Shown piece after piece: positions 9,746 to 20,294 of a stretch of DNA of 64,000 nt. The DNA is taken from positions 62,001-126,000 of the forward strand of contig NZ_BAIN01000001.1 in NCBI RefSeq assembly GCF_000613285.1, written 5' to 3'. The DNA comes from Acetobacter papayae JCM 25143. GTDB taxonomy: Bacteria > Pseudomonadota > Alphaproteobacteria > Acetobacterales > Acetobacteraceae. The translations under genes were made by a program, and so were the position numbers. How positions within the stretch are numbered: the stretch's first letter is position 1; every line of letters starts with the position of its first letter. A model generated the notes under the pieces. The model saw only the letters and a program-made list of their open reading frames with translations. It was not told where the DNA came from and ran no database searches.

Positions 9746-11436
9746 ATGCCCCAGCTCCTTCAGTCCACGCTTCCGGTCGGGCGTTATGCCTATGACGAGG
9801 TTGACCGTGCATTTCTGGCACAGCGCGTTGAGCAGTTCCGTGATCAGGTGGCCCGCCGCCTGTCCGGTGCGCTGAGCGAGGACGAGTTCAAGCCCCTGCG
9901 GCTGATGAACGGTCTGTACCTTCAGCTTCATGCCTATATGCTGCGCGTGGCTATTCCGTATGGCACCCTTAGTGCCGGGCAGATGCGCACCCTCGCCCAT
10001 ATTGCACGGCGTTATGACCGGGGTTACGGGCATTTCACCACGCGCCAGAATATCCAGTTCAACTGGATCAAGCTGGAAGATACGCCCGAAATTCTGGACG
10101 TGCTGGCCGATGCCCAGATGCACGCCATCCAGACCAGCGGTAACTGCATCCGCAACGTGACATCCGACCAGTTCGCCGGTGCCGCGCGTGACGAGGTGCT
10201 TGACCCGCGTGTGCATGCGGAAATTCTGCGGCAGTGGTCTACCCTGCATCCTGAATTCACCTTCCTGCCGCGCAAGTTCAAAATTGCCATTTCCGGCAGC
10301 GCGCAGGACCGTGTGGCAGCCCGCTTCCATGATATCGGGCTGATTGCTCGTGTCGGGGCTAATGGCCGTGCCGTGTTCGAGGTGATTGTGGGCGGCGGAC
10401 TTGGGCGTACACCCATTGTCGGCGTCAGCTACGCGACGATCTGCCTGAAGAAGACCTGATTGCCTATCTTGAGGCCGTGTTGCGCATCTATAATGAGTAT
10501 GGCCGCCGCGATAATATGTACAAGGCGCGTATCAAGATTCTTGTGCAGGCCCTTGGTCGTGAAGCATTTCTTGAAAAGGTAAATGCCGAATTCGCCGCCA
10601 TGGATCGCAGCCGTTACCGTCTGCCGGCCGAGGTTGTCGATGCCATTCGCGCACGTTTTGGCGCACCGGCTTTCGAAACGCTGGCCGATGGTTCTGAGGC
10701 TCTGGCCGCCCAGTGCCGTGCGGACCGTGAGTTCGCCGTATGGGTTGGCACCAACACGCACCCGCACAAGCAGCCCGGCTATTGCAGCCTGACGGTATCA
10801 TGCAAGCCTGCGGGTGGTATTCCGGGTGATGCAACGGCTGAACAGATGGACCTGCTGGCTGATCTGGCGGATCAGTATAGCTTTGGCGAATTGCGCATTA
10901 CCCACATGCAGAATGTCGTGCTGGGCCATGTTCGGCAGGATCGCCTGTTCGATATCTGGCAGGTGTTGCAGGCCAACGGGCTGGGCACGGCCAATGTTGG
11001 GCTGCTGACTGATATCATTGCCTGCCCCGGTCTGGATTACTGCTCGCTGGCCAATGCGCGCTCCATCCCTATCGCGCAGAAACTGAGCGCGCGTTTTGCT
11101 GATAACACGCTGCAGCAGGAAATCGGCCAGCTCAGGCTGAATATTTCGGGCTGCATCAATGCGTGCGGGCACCACCATGCAGGCAATATCGGTATTCTGG
11201 GGGTGGACAAGCGTGGCGAGGAAGCTTTCCAGATTACGCTTGGCGGCAGCACGGGGGATGATGCATCCGTCGGCCAGATTCTGGGCTCTGCCATGTCCGA
11301 AGACGAGACAGTGGACGCCATTGCCCGTATAATCGACACCTATCTCGTCCGGCGTAATCCGGGTGAGCGTTTTATCGAGACCTGCCGCCGTCTTGGCGCG
11401 GCGCCATTCAAGGACGCAGCCTATGCCACTGTTTGA
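9746..11436 (+). CDS. cysI: sulfite reductase hemoprotein CysI/NirA-type, frameshifted
   Basis: This single-subunit siroheme and [4Fe-4S] enzyme reduces sulfite to sulfide. Siroheme-contacting segments are clear (RRYDRGYGHFTTRQN, TSGNCIRNVTSD). The four cluster cysteines are seen as IIACPGLDYC and then NISGCINACGHHH. The start at 9746 has an AGGA ribosome-binding site. One missing base near 10425 breaks the frame, with QLRDDLPEEDLIAYL resuming directly. No flavoprotein cysJ is present, so the electron donor may be ferredoxin or another protein, possibly one of the flanking DUF genes. Confidence 0.88.
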
Positions 11437-11913
11437 GAACGGCCAGATTACGCAAAACGGCTGGCAGACTGCACAGGAAGGCGTAGCCCTGCCGGAAGGC
11501 GATGTGCTGGTGCCGCTTTCCCGTCTGGCTGAAGGGCTTGGGCGTAATGGTGCGGGCCGTCTTGGCGTGGTGCTGGAACCGGCGGACCGGGTTGAAAGCC
11601 TGCGCGAAGCCCTGCCCCGTCTGGACCTTGTGTGTGTGACATTTGCCTCCTTCCGTGATGGCAGGGCTTTCAGTCAGGCCCGCGCCCTGCGTGAGCATCT
11701 GGGCTATACAGGCACAGTACGGGCAGCGGGGCATATTCTGCCCGACCAGTATGAGTTCCTGCTGCGTTGTGGGGTTTCGCAGGTCGAGATTCCGCAGGAG
11801 AGCGACCCGGTTTTCTGGCAGGAGGCGCATACCCGCTTTACCATGGCGTATCAGCTTCCGTGCTGGACGAAAAACCTGAAGGCACCGGCCTCAGGAGATG
11901 GCTGCTTTCCTGA
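11423..11913 (+). CDS. DUF934 family protein downstream of cysI, frameshifted
   Basis: About 163 residues beginning MPLFENGQI. The segment FASFRDGRAFSQARALREH followed by GHILPDQYEFLLRCG is the hallmark of DUF934 proteins, which are almost always next to sulfite reductase. The start overlaps the cysI end by 14 bases. One base is missing near 11852, after which the protein ends normally (VLDEKPEGTGLRRWLLS, stop 11911-11913). Uncorrected, the frame runs artificially into the next gene. The molecular role is not established; an accessory role in sulfite reduction is the usual inference from context. Confidence 0.78.
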
Positions 11914-11935
11914 GGGCATAAGGCGGGTCCGTATC

Positions 11936-12624
11936 ATGACAGGCCCCGTTCGTTCGGCCCTGCGTGCCGGTCTGGTGGCAGGGCTGCGTGCGTATCTGGG
12001 CTTTGCCCTGCGAACCAAGCGCTGGACAATCGCTCTCTCCCCCCAGTCACAGGACTGGTTGACCGGGCGTGAAGGCCGCGTAGCGGTTGTGGCCTTCTGG
12101 CACGAAATGTTGCCGCTTTCGCCTGCCCTGTGGTGGTGGGCGGAGCCACACAACCCAGCTCTCCGGCTTAGGGTTCTGATAAGCCGTAATCAGGATGGCC
12201 GGTTGATTGCCGATGTCGTGGCACCATGCGCATCTGGTCCATTGCCGGATCAAGCGATACACGAGGCAAGAACAAGGGCGGAGCCAATGCCCTGCGGCAG
12301 ATGCGCCGCAGCCTACGGCATGGCTGTCTTGTTGCCATAACCCCCGATGGCCCCAGAGGGCCAAGGCGTAAGGTTCAACAGGGGGTGCTGGCTCTGGCGC
12401 GTCTGGCCGGAGCTCCTGTGGTGCCAGTTGGCGCTGTCTGCCATGGCCTGAAGCTGAAAACATGGGACCGAATGGTGCTGCCGCTGCCGTTTGGCCGGGG
12501 TGTGCTCTCCTGCGGTGATCCGCTGTTTCTAGATAGCCTGCCGGATGGGGCCGACCCTGCTCTTGTGCTGGAACAGGCTCTGAATGGTGCGATGGGCAGT
12601 GCGGAGCGGCTCAGAGCCACCCCC
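11936..12624 (+). CDS. DUF374 lysophospholipid acyltransferase-like protein, frameshifted
   Basis: The conserved DUF374 elements are present in order: AFWHEMLPL carrying the acyltransferase-type histidine, LISRNQDGRLIA, GSSDTRGKNKGGA, and ITPDGPRGPRRKV. Members sit next to waaA in many alphaproteobacteria and are thought to act in lipid A or phospholipid acylation at the inner membrane. One base is missing near 12220. After correction the frame runs straight into waaA with no stop, so either the two are fused or a further lost base hides the stop near 12610-12625. I end the gene just before the proposed waaA ATG. Confidence 0.72.
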
Positions 12625-13925
12625 ATGGATACAGAGAACCCGCCCAAGGCCCTTGCGCCGCTTGCACTGACACCTTCGCGCATATGGTCCGTTGCTGGTC
12701 GGGTTCTGACCCCGCTCCTGCCTTTGTTTCTGCGCTGGCGGCTGGCGCGGGGTAAGGAGCTGCCCGAGCGTGTGCGTGAGAAAATGGGCCATGCGTCCCG
12801 CTCCCGCCCGGATGGGGCGCTGGTGTGGTTTCATGCGGCCAGTGTGGGTGAGGTTATCTCCCTGCTGCCTCTTGTGCAGAAATGTCTGGCCCTGCGTGCG
12901 GATATGCATGTGCTGCTGACAACCGGCACCGTTACGGCTGCCCATACGGTTGCCCAGAGACTGGCCGATGCGCGTGTGATCCATCAGTTCATGCCGCTTG
13001 ATGTGCCGCGTTGGGGGGGGCGTTTTTTACGTCACTGGCAGCCGCAGGCCGTGGTGTTTACGGAAAGCGAACTCTGGCCCACCATGATCGGCCTGTGCCA
13101 TGCACGTAATATTGCTGTGGCGCTGGTCAATGGTCGCATGTCGGACAGGAGCTTTAAACGCTGGCAGCGCATGCCGGGGGTAGCACGAGCCATGCTGGAG
13201 CGTTTTGCGTGGATATGCCCCAGAAGCCCGGAGGATGCCGGGCGTCTGTCTGCTCTTGGAGCGTCCTCCGTTCTGCCTTCGGGTGATCTCAAACGCGCTG
13301 CGGCCCCCTTGCCGGTAGATCAGGCGGAGCTTGAGTGTTTGCGCGCCAGTTTGGGGGCGCGGCCAGTCTGGCTGGCGGCTTCCACGCATGCCGGAGAAGA
13401 ACAGGCGATTATCGATGTAGCCCGCGCCCTGTCGCAGGATATACCAGATTTTCTGACCATTATCGTGCCCCGTCACCCCGAGCGTGGTGCCGATATTGCT
13501 GCCATGGCCGGTGGAGCCCCCCGGCGACAGCTAGGGCAGCTTCCGCAGCCGCAGGATCAGATATGGGTGGCAGATACACTGGGCGAACTGGGGTTATTTT
13601 TCCGGCTGGTGTCATGCGTTTTCATGGGCAATAGCCTGCCGGGTTGCAAAGGGGGCGGCCACAACCCTTATGAACCGGCCCGGTTGGGCTGCGCGATTGC
13701 CACCGGTCCGCTTACGGGTAATTTTACCGAAGCCTATCAGCATTTTGGCGATGCCGTGGCCAATGTGCCGGATACTCAGGCTCTGGCAGCTGGGTACGCC
13801 GTGTTGTGGGTAATCAAGCCCTGCGTGAACAAATGGGCCATGCCGCGCAGGAGATCACCATGGCGGATCAGTCTCTGGTTGATCAGTTGGCGGAGCGGGT
13901 TGTGGCGCTGGCATGGTCATGCTGA
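12625..13925 (+). CDS. waaA: Kdo transferase WaaA (KdtA), frameshifted
   Basis: WaaA adds 3-deoxy-D-manno-octulosonic acid from CMP-Kdo to the lipid A precursor. The N-terminal region has the expected hydrophobic anchor then WFHAASVGEV, MLLTTGTVTAA-like and VFTESELWPTM segments. The donor-binding half shows ASTHAGEE, IVPRHPERG and KGGGHNPYEPA. The ATG at 12625 gives a normal length of about 433 residues. The frame breaks near 13795 and resumes as WVRRVVGNQALREQM to a stop at 13923-13925. The neighbours lpxK and an lpxL-type gene confirm the pathway. Confidence 0.88.
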
Positions 13926-14921
13926 AACCGCCTGCCTTCTGGCGCAATCCTGCGGCACGTCTGCTGCCTGCTCTGCTCTCGCCTGTTGAGGCACTGGTGA
14001 TCCGTGCTGCCCGCAAAAGGCAGAAAAAAACGGGCTGGAGCGCCCTGTGCCCGTATTGTGCTGTGGCAATGTGAGCGTGGGGGGTACGGGCAAAACCCCA
14101 GTGGTTATGGAACTGGCACAAAGGCTGATCCGGCGGGGGAAAAAGCCGCATATCCTTGCACGCGGATATGGTGGGCGGGTGCCTGATGGTACGCGGGTTG
14201 ACCCGAGGCGGCATGGAGCGGGCGATGTGGGGGATGAACCGCTGCTGCTGGCCAGCATATGCCGGTCTGGGTGGGGGGAGATCGTGTGCGGGGCGCAGAA
14301 CGCGCCATTGAGGCAGGGGCGGACTGCCTTCTGATGGATGATGGATTTCAGAATCCGGGATTGCGCAAGACAGCGTCCCTGCTGGTTATCGATGGTGGAG
14401 CCGGCGTTGGCAACGGGCATATATTACCCGCCGGGCCGTTGCGTGAACCTCTGGCGGATGCGCTGGCGCGTAGTACGGCCATCTTGCTGACCGGTGCGGA
14501 CAGGACAGGCTTTCTACCCAGGCTGCAAGCCTGTGGAAAGCCAGTTTTTCAGGTGTTTTTCAAGCAGTCAGCCGAAGTCGCAGCGGTGATGGGTAAGCCC
14601 TGTATCGCGTTTGCGGGGCTCGGTCGGCCGGACAAGTTTTTCGATACCCTACGTGACGCGGGGGTAAACCTTGTCGGGATGCGCACATTTGCCGACCACC
14701 ATCCCTATACCGCGCGCGATCTTGCAAGGCTGGAGACAGAAGCCCGGAGACATGGTGCCGTGCTTGTTACCACGCCCAAGGACCATGTGCGTTTGCCGTC
14801 GGAATTTCAGGCCCGGGTTATCAGTGTGGGTGTGGATTTGATCTGGGGGGATGAGGCTGATCCTGAATGGATTTTGGATCAGTTTCTTGAAGGAGAGTGG
14901 CATGGCAGCGTGGCTTCGTAA
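13919..14921 (+). CDS. lpxK: tetraacyldisaccharide 4'-kinase LpxK, frameshifted twice
   Basis: LpxK phosphorylates the 4' position of the lipid A disaccharide at the inner membrane. The P-loop is NVSVGGTGKTPVV; HILARGYGGR, VGDEPLLLA and CLLMDDGFQNPGL are the other family motifs. The start at 13919 overlaps the waaA stop by 7 bases; an in-frame ATG at 13913 is also possible. Breaks near 14033 and 14259 each fit one missing base. The length after correction, about 334 residues, is normal. The gene overlaps the next acyltransferase start by about 20 bases. Confidence 0.88.
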
Positions 14922-15813
14922 AACGGGGCAATGGCTTGAGGCCTGTGTTGCCCAAGCGCTGCTGGCGTTTCTGGGAGGGATGAAGCCTGAAACCGCCTCA
15001 ACCTTCGCAGGCAATCTGGCGCGGGCTATTGGCCCTTTTCTGCCGGTCTCCCGTGTAGCCGAGCGGAATCTGGAACTGGCCATGCCGGAACTGTCCCAGC
15101 GCGAAAGGCGTGCCATCGTGCGGGGAGTATGGGAAAATCTGGGGCGCACGGTGGGGGAATTGCCCCATATTGCCAGCCTGCAGGAGAATACCCCATCCGG
15201 TCCGGGCTTTGAGGTTCAGGGGGCTGAATATCTGCATGAGCAGGCTCGCCATGGTGGGCCGGTGCTGTTCGTATCCGGGCATATTGGCAACTGGGAAATG
15301 CTGCCTCCAGCGGTGGCGCGGCATGGCGTGCCATTTGCCTCGTTTTACCGTGCGGCAGGAAACCCGCGTAGATGCGCTTATTCGCACCCTGCGTGATAGC
15401 GCCATGGGTGGCAAGACGGTGCCACTGTTTGCCAAAGGCGCAAAAGGCGCGCGTGAAGCGCTGGCTTATGTGGCGCGTGGTGGGCGGCTTGGCATGCTGG
15501 TGGACCAGAAAATGAACGATGGTCTGGAGGTGACGTTTTTCGGTCAACCCGCCATGACAGCCCCTGCCTTGCTGCCATGGCCCTGCGCTACCGCTGTCCG
15601 GTTATTCCGGGTTATGTGATGCGTCTGGGCCCTGCCCGCTTGCGCGTGGTGGTGGAAGCGCCCCTGACCCTGCCAGATACAGGGAATAAACAGGAAGATA
15701 CCCGCCTGCTGACACAGGCGATCAATGACCGGCTTGAAAGCTGGATACGCCAAAAACCGCAAAGCTGGTTGTGGCTGCACAGGCGGTGGCCAAAATCCTG
15801 CTATCGAGCCTGA
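14902..15813 (+). CDS. LpxL/HtrB-type lipid A acyltransferase, frameshifted twice
   Basis: About 304 residues after correction. The acyltransferase catalytic pair is seen in FVSGHIGNWEM (the HxxxxE-type motif with H and E), followed by RGGRLGMLVDQKMNDG and FFGQPAMTAPA, which are typical of secondary lipid A acyltransferases. It starts inside the end of lpxK behind an AAGGAGAG ribosome-binding site. The frame changes near 15367 (fits two lost bases) and near 15572 (one lost base). It adds a secondary acyl chain to Kdo2-lipid IVA in characterised relatives; which chain is transferred here cannot be told. Confidence 0.82.
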
Positions 15814-15899
15814 CAGACATTCCGGCCGCAGGGCTTTTATAATACTGGTTTCCCGCTATCGTGCCCCGGCCCGAACCAAGAAGCAGGAGATTTTGTATC

Positions 15900-16697
15900 A
15901 TGACCGCCCCCAGCCCCGCTTTGGCCTGCCGACTGGAAGCCGCCCGATCCGTTGTGCGGGATGCCGCGCGTATGGCCATGGCCATGAGGCCGCAACCGGG
16001 TGGCCCGCAGGGCGAACTGAAAGCCGCACAGGACTGGCTGACCGAGACTGATGGCGCGGTAGAAGCCTTTATTGCCGGGCGCATGAAGGCGCTTTTTCCC
16101 GATGACGGGTTTGAGGGTGAAGAAGGCGGCGTAACCCGCACAGGGAGCCTGCGCTGGGTTGTGGACCCGATTGACGGCACCTCCAATTATGCGCGAGGCC
16201 GTAGCCGGTGGTGCGTTTCGCTTGGGTTGCTTGATGGCGATGAGCCTGTTGCGGGCGTTATTGAGGCCCCTGCGTTGCAGGAGGTTTATACCTCGTTACG
16301 CGGCCATGGTGCTTTCCTGAATGGCAAGCCCATTCAGGCCTCCCGCGTGGCGGAACCCTCGCGCGCCATGATTGAAATGGGCTGGAGCGGGCGCGTGCCC
16401 AAGCCGGTTTTCATGGAAAAGATTGATGCGATCATGGAACTGGGAGCCATGCCTCGCTCAGGTGGCTGCGGCGCGCTGGCACTGGCCGATGTGGCAAGCG
16501 GGCGGCTGGACGGCTATATCGAGATTGTCATCAATCTGTGGGATGTAGCCGGAGCCCTGCCCCTGCTGGCGGAAGCCGGAGCGAGGGTTTCGCCCTTTCT
16601 GCGTGATGGCGGGCTGACAGGCGGGGCCGTAATCATGGCGGCTAACCCCCATATTGCCCAAACCCTGTCTGATGCCGTGGGTATTCCTCTGGAATAG
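15900..16697 (+). CDS. inositol monophosphatase family protein
   Basis: An intact 265-residue protein. Metal-binding motifs are clear: EEGG, WVVDPIDGTSNYA and LWDVAGALPLLAEAG. The ATG at 15900 follows AAGCAGGAGA at good spacing. The family hydrolyses sugar-phosphate-type substrates, among them inositol phosphate, 3'-phosphoadenosine 5'-phosphate and histidinol phosphate. The lipid A genes lie immediately upstream. Another possibility is recycling of PAP from PAPS, since the same window encodes APS kinase, but nothing in the sequence decides the substrate. Confidence 0.82.
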   Translation: MTAPSPALACRLEAARSVVRDAARMAMAMRPQPGGPQGELKAAQDWLTETDGAVEAFIAGRMKALFPDDGFEGEEGGVTRTGSLRWVVDPIDGTSNYARGRSRWCVSLGLLDGDEPVAGVIEAPALQEVYTSLRGHGAFLNGKPIQASRVAEPSRAMIEMGWSGRVPKPVFMEKIDAIMELGAMPRSGGCGALALADVASGRLDGYIEIVINLWDVAGALPLLAEAGARVSPFLRDGGLTGGAVIMAANPHIAQTLSDAVGIPLE

Positions 16698-16789
16698 AAG
16701 GAAAAACACGGCAAGGCCTTTCTGCCGCCATAAAACCATGCTCTCTTCTGATGCAACAAAGATGCCGGTTACCATGGAGAAAAACGGCC

Positions 16790-17631
16790 ATGAAACAGTT
16801 TACCCGTTTGTCCGTCGTGTTTGCGCTTGCGGGTGCGACAACATTGGTTGCCGGGACGCAGGAACAGGCTCGGGCATCGGATACACCACAGGCGACGGTT
16901 GATCGTGCAGCCCTGAGTGTTGAGGATATTTTCGGGAATAGCAGCCAGCGCTCCGTCCTTAGCACCAATCTGAGCAAGGCGCGGGCGGTTATGGTCTGCC
17001 CTGCCATGTTCCGGGTTTCCATCGGGTTCGGGGGCGCGCACGGAAGCTGTGTTCTGCTGGCGCGCGATGCCCGTGGCTCGTGGTCAGACCCGGCATTTTA
17101 TACGCTCAGCACCGCCTCGGTGGGGATCCAGTTCGGGGTCCAGAGTTCGCAGATACTGTTTTTTATCATGACAGACAGGGGCTTGCAGGCATTGCTGGAT
17201 AGCCAGTTGCAGCTTGGGTCCAATGCGGGGGCCTCTTTCGCCAATATGAGCACGGCCGTGGCCAGTGCCAATGCGGGGGCCAGCAACACGGACATTCTTG
17301 TTGCCCAGCGTTCGCAGGGTGTGTTCGCGGGGGCTTCGCTCGGTGGTAGCAAGCTGACGGTTAACAGCGATGTAAACCGTGAATATTACAGCCAGACGGT
17401 CGGGCCTGAAGAGATTGTTGTGACCATGCGGGTCAATAATCCGGGGCTGATCCGTTGCGCCGGATACTGATGCGTTATTCCACGGCATCCGCCGCAACCA
17501 CGCCCGCATCAAGCACCAGCCGGAGTACCGCTGCCACGAACGATAGCTTTGATGATGCGGTTGAGCCCGGTTCTGCCGGTGGCGGTATCCGTCAGGAAAG
17601 TCTTAGCCCGACCAGTTCGAGCCACCGTTAA
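16790..17631 (+). CDS. exported SYLF (DUF500) lipid-binding-domain protein, frameshifted
   Basis: The N-terminus is a signal peptide (MKQFTRLSVVFALAG with a cut likely after ARA). The body carries the Ysc84/SYLF features: KARAVMVCPAMFRVSIGFGGAHG, FYTLSTASVGIQFG and a glycine/alanine-rich region with GVFAGASLGGS. The first frame ends at 17470, but adding one G in the run near 17443 gives NNPGADPLRRILMRYS and continues to 17631, ending in a Ser/Thr/Ala-rich tail of about 50 residues. SYLF domains bind phosphoinositides in eukaryotes; the bacterial role is poorly known. Confidence 0.75.
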
Positions 17632-17646
17632 TCCGGCCATATCGGC

Positions 17647-17679
17647 AAAAAAGCACTGACTATGAGTCAGTGCTTTTTT
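17647..17679. terminator. bidirectional intrinsic terminator between the SYLF gene and mltG
   Basis: A stem of AGCACTGACT and AGTCAGTGCT with an ATG loop is flanked by six A on one side and six T on the other, so it can stop transcription from both strands. It lies 15 bases after the SYLF gene stop. The mltG stop codon (17667-17669) is inside the stem, so the last mltG codons also encode the hairpin. Confidence 0.85.
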
Positions 17680-18693
17680 CTGAACTCGCTAACATTTTGA
17701 TTATGTTCAGACAGGGTGGCAGCAAAACTGTGCCCCCCCGAGCCATTTGCGACAAAATACAGGGCATCGGTTCGTGCCGGATGGGCTGCGGCGTCTAAGG
17801 CCTGTGTTCCCGGTGCGCAGATGGGGCCAGGCGGCAGGCCGGTGATCAGATACGTATTATAGGGGCTGGGTGTCTGAAGGTCTGATCGTGTCAGTGGGCG
17901 GCCAAGCGGCGGATTGCCGTGAGTTATGGCGTAGATAACCGTCGGGTCAGTCTGGAGCTTCATGCTTTTGGCGAGCCTGTTGAGGAATACCCCGGCAATA
18001 AGGGGGCGTTCATCAGGAACAGCCGTTTCTTTTTCAATCAATGAAGCCAGAACAAGAAGCTCTTCAGGTGTGTGCAGCATTTGAGTGTCGGGCGAGCGTG
18101 CCTGCCAGATTTCTTGCAGGCTGTATGCAGGCGTAGCTGCATCTGTGCCACAAGTGCCTGTCGGGTGCTGTCGCGCAGATAGCTGTATGTCTGTGGCAGT
18201 ATGTCACCCTCACCCAAGGCAGGCACATTACCTGTCAGGAAGGGGGCATTGCTGATAAGGGCGCTGATCTGGCTGGCCGTCAGCCTTCGGGTATGGTCAG
18301 CCTGTGCAGAACAGGTTTGGCATGCCGCAAAATCCACAGGGTTTCTTGCAGGGAAACACCAGCAGGGAAATGGAACTCCGCCGCATGGAGTTGTCCGTTA
18401 TGGCGTGTCAGCACAACGGCAACATGGAAGAGCGTTCCGTGCCACCAGTCATCGGCCAGAATGCCGGAATTCTGTAAAACGGCTGCGGTTGAAGCGTAAC
18501 CGCCATGGGGGATGACAACATCCTGCCCCACTGCCAGAGGGCCGGGGCGTGTATAGTCATGCCCGCCAAACCCGGCGGTACCTCCTACGCATAGGAGTAC
18601 ACCCGCACCAAACAGAATCGCCCCGCGCAGAAGGAAATTCTTCCTTTTGCGCGGGGCGGATGCTTTTGGTTTTTTCGTGCGCTTAGACGCCAC
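17667..18693 (-). CDS. mltG: endolytic murein transglycosylase MltG, frameshifted twice
   Basis: MltG cleaves nascent peptidoglycan at the inner membrane. A basic N-terminus precedes one membrane anchor (LLRGAILFGAGVLLCVG). The YceG catalytic region has SLIEKETAVPDERP with the catalytic glutamate, LQTDPTVIYA, PYNTY and GLPPGPICAPG, then FVANGSGGHSFA. Breaks near 18281 and near 18120 each fit one missing base. The start overlaps the fabF end by 11 bases, a common arrangement with fabF in alphaproteobacteria. Confidence 0.88.
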
Positions 18694-19999
18694 GCACGAT
18701 CAGGCTGGCATTGGTGCCGCCAAAACCGAAGCTGTTGGACAGCGCAACATTGATCTGACGCTGCTGGGCTGTATGTGCCACCCGGTCGATCACGCTCTCG
18801 CGCGAAGGATTGTCGAGGTTCAGCGTCGGCGGTGCCACGTTGTCGCGGATAGCCAGAATGGAGAAAATGGCTTCAACCGCACCGGCAGCACCCAGAAGAT
18901 GGCCTGTTGCCGATTTGGTAGAAGACATGGCCAGCGTACGGGCATCATCCCCAAACAGGCGTTCGACTGCTTCCAGTTCCATGTCATCGGCCATGGTGGA
19001 GGTGCCATGAGCATTGACATACTGGATATCAGACGTGTTCAGGCCTGCGCTCTGGAGTGCGGCACGCATGGCGCGGTAAGCACCATAATGGCCTTCAGCC
19101 GGAGCGGTGATGTGATAGGCGTCGCCAGACATGCCGTAGCCGATGATTTCGCCATAAATCTTGGCGCCACGGGCTTTGGCGTGTTCGTATTCTTCCAGAA
19201 CAACCACACCCGAGCCTTCGCCCATGACAAAGCCATCGCGGTCCTTGTCCCATGGCCGTGAGGCGGTCTGGGGTGTTTCGTTAAACCCGGTCGAAAGAGC
19301 GCGCGCCGAACAGAAACCGGCAATACCCAGAGGGCATACGGTCGCTTCCGCACCACCCGCGACCATGACATCGGCATCGCCGAACATGATCAGGCGCGCG
19401 GCATCGCCAATGGCGTGCACACCTGTGGCGCAGGCCGTGACAACCGAATGGTTGGGGCCCTGAAAACCGTATTTGATCGAAACATGGCCAGAAACCAGAT
19501 TGATCAGGGCAGAAGGAATAAAGAACGGCGAAAGACGCCGTGCCCGCCCTTCATGCACGGTAATCGACGCATCATAGATGGTCTGCAGACCGCCAATGCC
19601 CGAACCGATCATGACGCCGGTACGGCACTTGTCTTCCTCAGACTGAGGTTTCCATCCGGAATCCTCTACAGCCTCGGTCGCAGCGACCAGCCCCATATGA
19701 ATGAAGCGATCCATCTTACGCTGGTCTTTGACAGGCACCCATTCCTCAAGGGTCAGTTTACCCTCGCTTGTTGGGCCCTGTGGCACTTCGCCTGCAATCT
19801 GCGCTGGCAGATCACTGGGGTCGAACTGCGTGATCCGTCCGATCCCGCTTTCTCCCGCCGTAAGGCGCGACCATACATTTTCGACACCGAGGCCGAGCGG
19901 CCCGACGATGCCCATGCCGGTGACGACAACGCGTCTCCGCTCCGAATTCAATCCGGCCGACAGCAACAAACCAGCCCGCTCCCTGTTCGACACGTCCAT
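18683..19999 (-). CDS. fabF: beta-ketoacyl-ACP synthase II FabF
   Basis: FabF condenses acyl-ACP with malonyl-ACP in fatty acid elongation. The catalytic cysteine is in VVTACATGVHAI, with histidines in NAHGTSTMADD and ATGHLLGAAG and the glycine-rich C-terminal SNSFGFGGTNA. The frame is intact. The start is uncertain: the frame is open to 20023. I use the ATG at 19999, preceded by AGGGGG, but an internal start near the RRRVVVTGMG segment is also possible. It follows acpP by about 55 bases. Confidence 0.92.
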   Translation of the reverse strand: MDVSNRERAGLLLSAGLNSERRRVVVTGMGIVGPLGLGVENVWSRLTAGESGIGRITQFDPSDLPAQIAGEVPQGPTSEGKLTLEEWVPVKDQRKMDRFIHMGLVAATEAVEDSGWKPQSEEDKCRTGVMIGSGIGGLQTIYDASITVHEGRARRLSPFFIPSALINLVSGHVSIKYGFQGPNHSVVTACATGVHAIGDAARLIMFGDADVMVAGGAEATVCPLGIAGFCSARALSTGFNETPQTASRPWDKDRDGFVMGEGSGVVVLEEYEHAKARGAKIYGEIIGYGMSGDAYHITAPAEGHYGAYRAMRAALQSAGLNTSDIQYVNAHGTSTMADDMELEAVERLFGDDARTLAMSSTKSATGHLLGAAGAVEAIFSILAIRDNVAPPTLNLDNPSRESVIDRVAHTAQQRQINVALSNSFGFGGTNASLIVRGV

Positions 20000-20054
20000 G
20001 GCCCCCTGACAATCAGGGGCCATATTCCAACTTACCCGCAGATTAAGGCCCGAA

Positions 20055-20294
20055 TCAGGCTACTTTCTGCTTTTCGATATAATCGATGGCGTCTTTGACA
20101 GTGGTGATCTTTTCAGCCGCATCTTCGGGGATTTCGACATTGAAGGCTTCTTCAAACGCCATCACTAGCTCGACGGTATCGAGGCTGTCCGCACCCAGAT
20201 CATCGATGAACGATGCTTCAGGAGTGACCTTGCTTTCCTCGACGCCGAGATGCTCGACCACGATTTTCTTAACCTTATCAGCGATTTCGCTCAT
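20055..20294 (-). CDS. acpP: acyl carrier protein AcpP
   Basis: A 79-residue acidic protein that carries growing acyl chains on phosphopantetheine. The attachment serine is in the standard [11 protein letters not shown] motif, and the flanking FIDDLG and [12 protein letters not shown] segments are typical. The ATG at 20294 gives the usual [11 protein letters not shown] start; the frame extends a further 13 codons upstream without family resemblance. It lies between fabG and fabF, as in most proteobacteria. Confidence 0.96.
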   Translation of the reverse strand: MSEIADKVKKIVVEHLGVEESKVTPEASFIDDLGADSLDTVELVMAFEEAFNVEIPEDAAEKITTVKDAIDYIEKQKVA

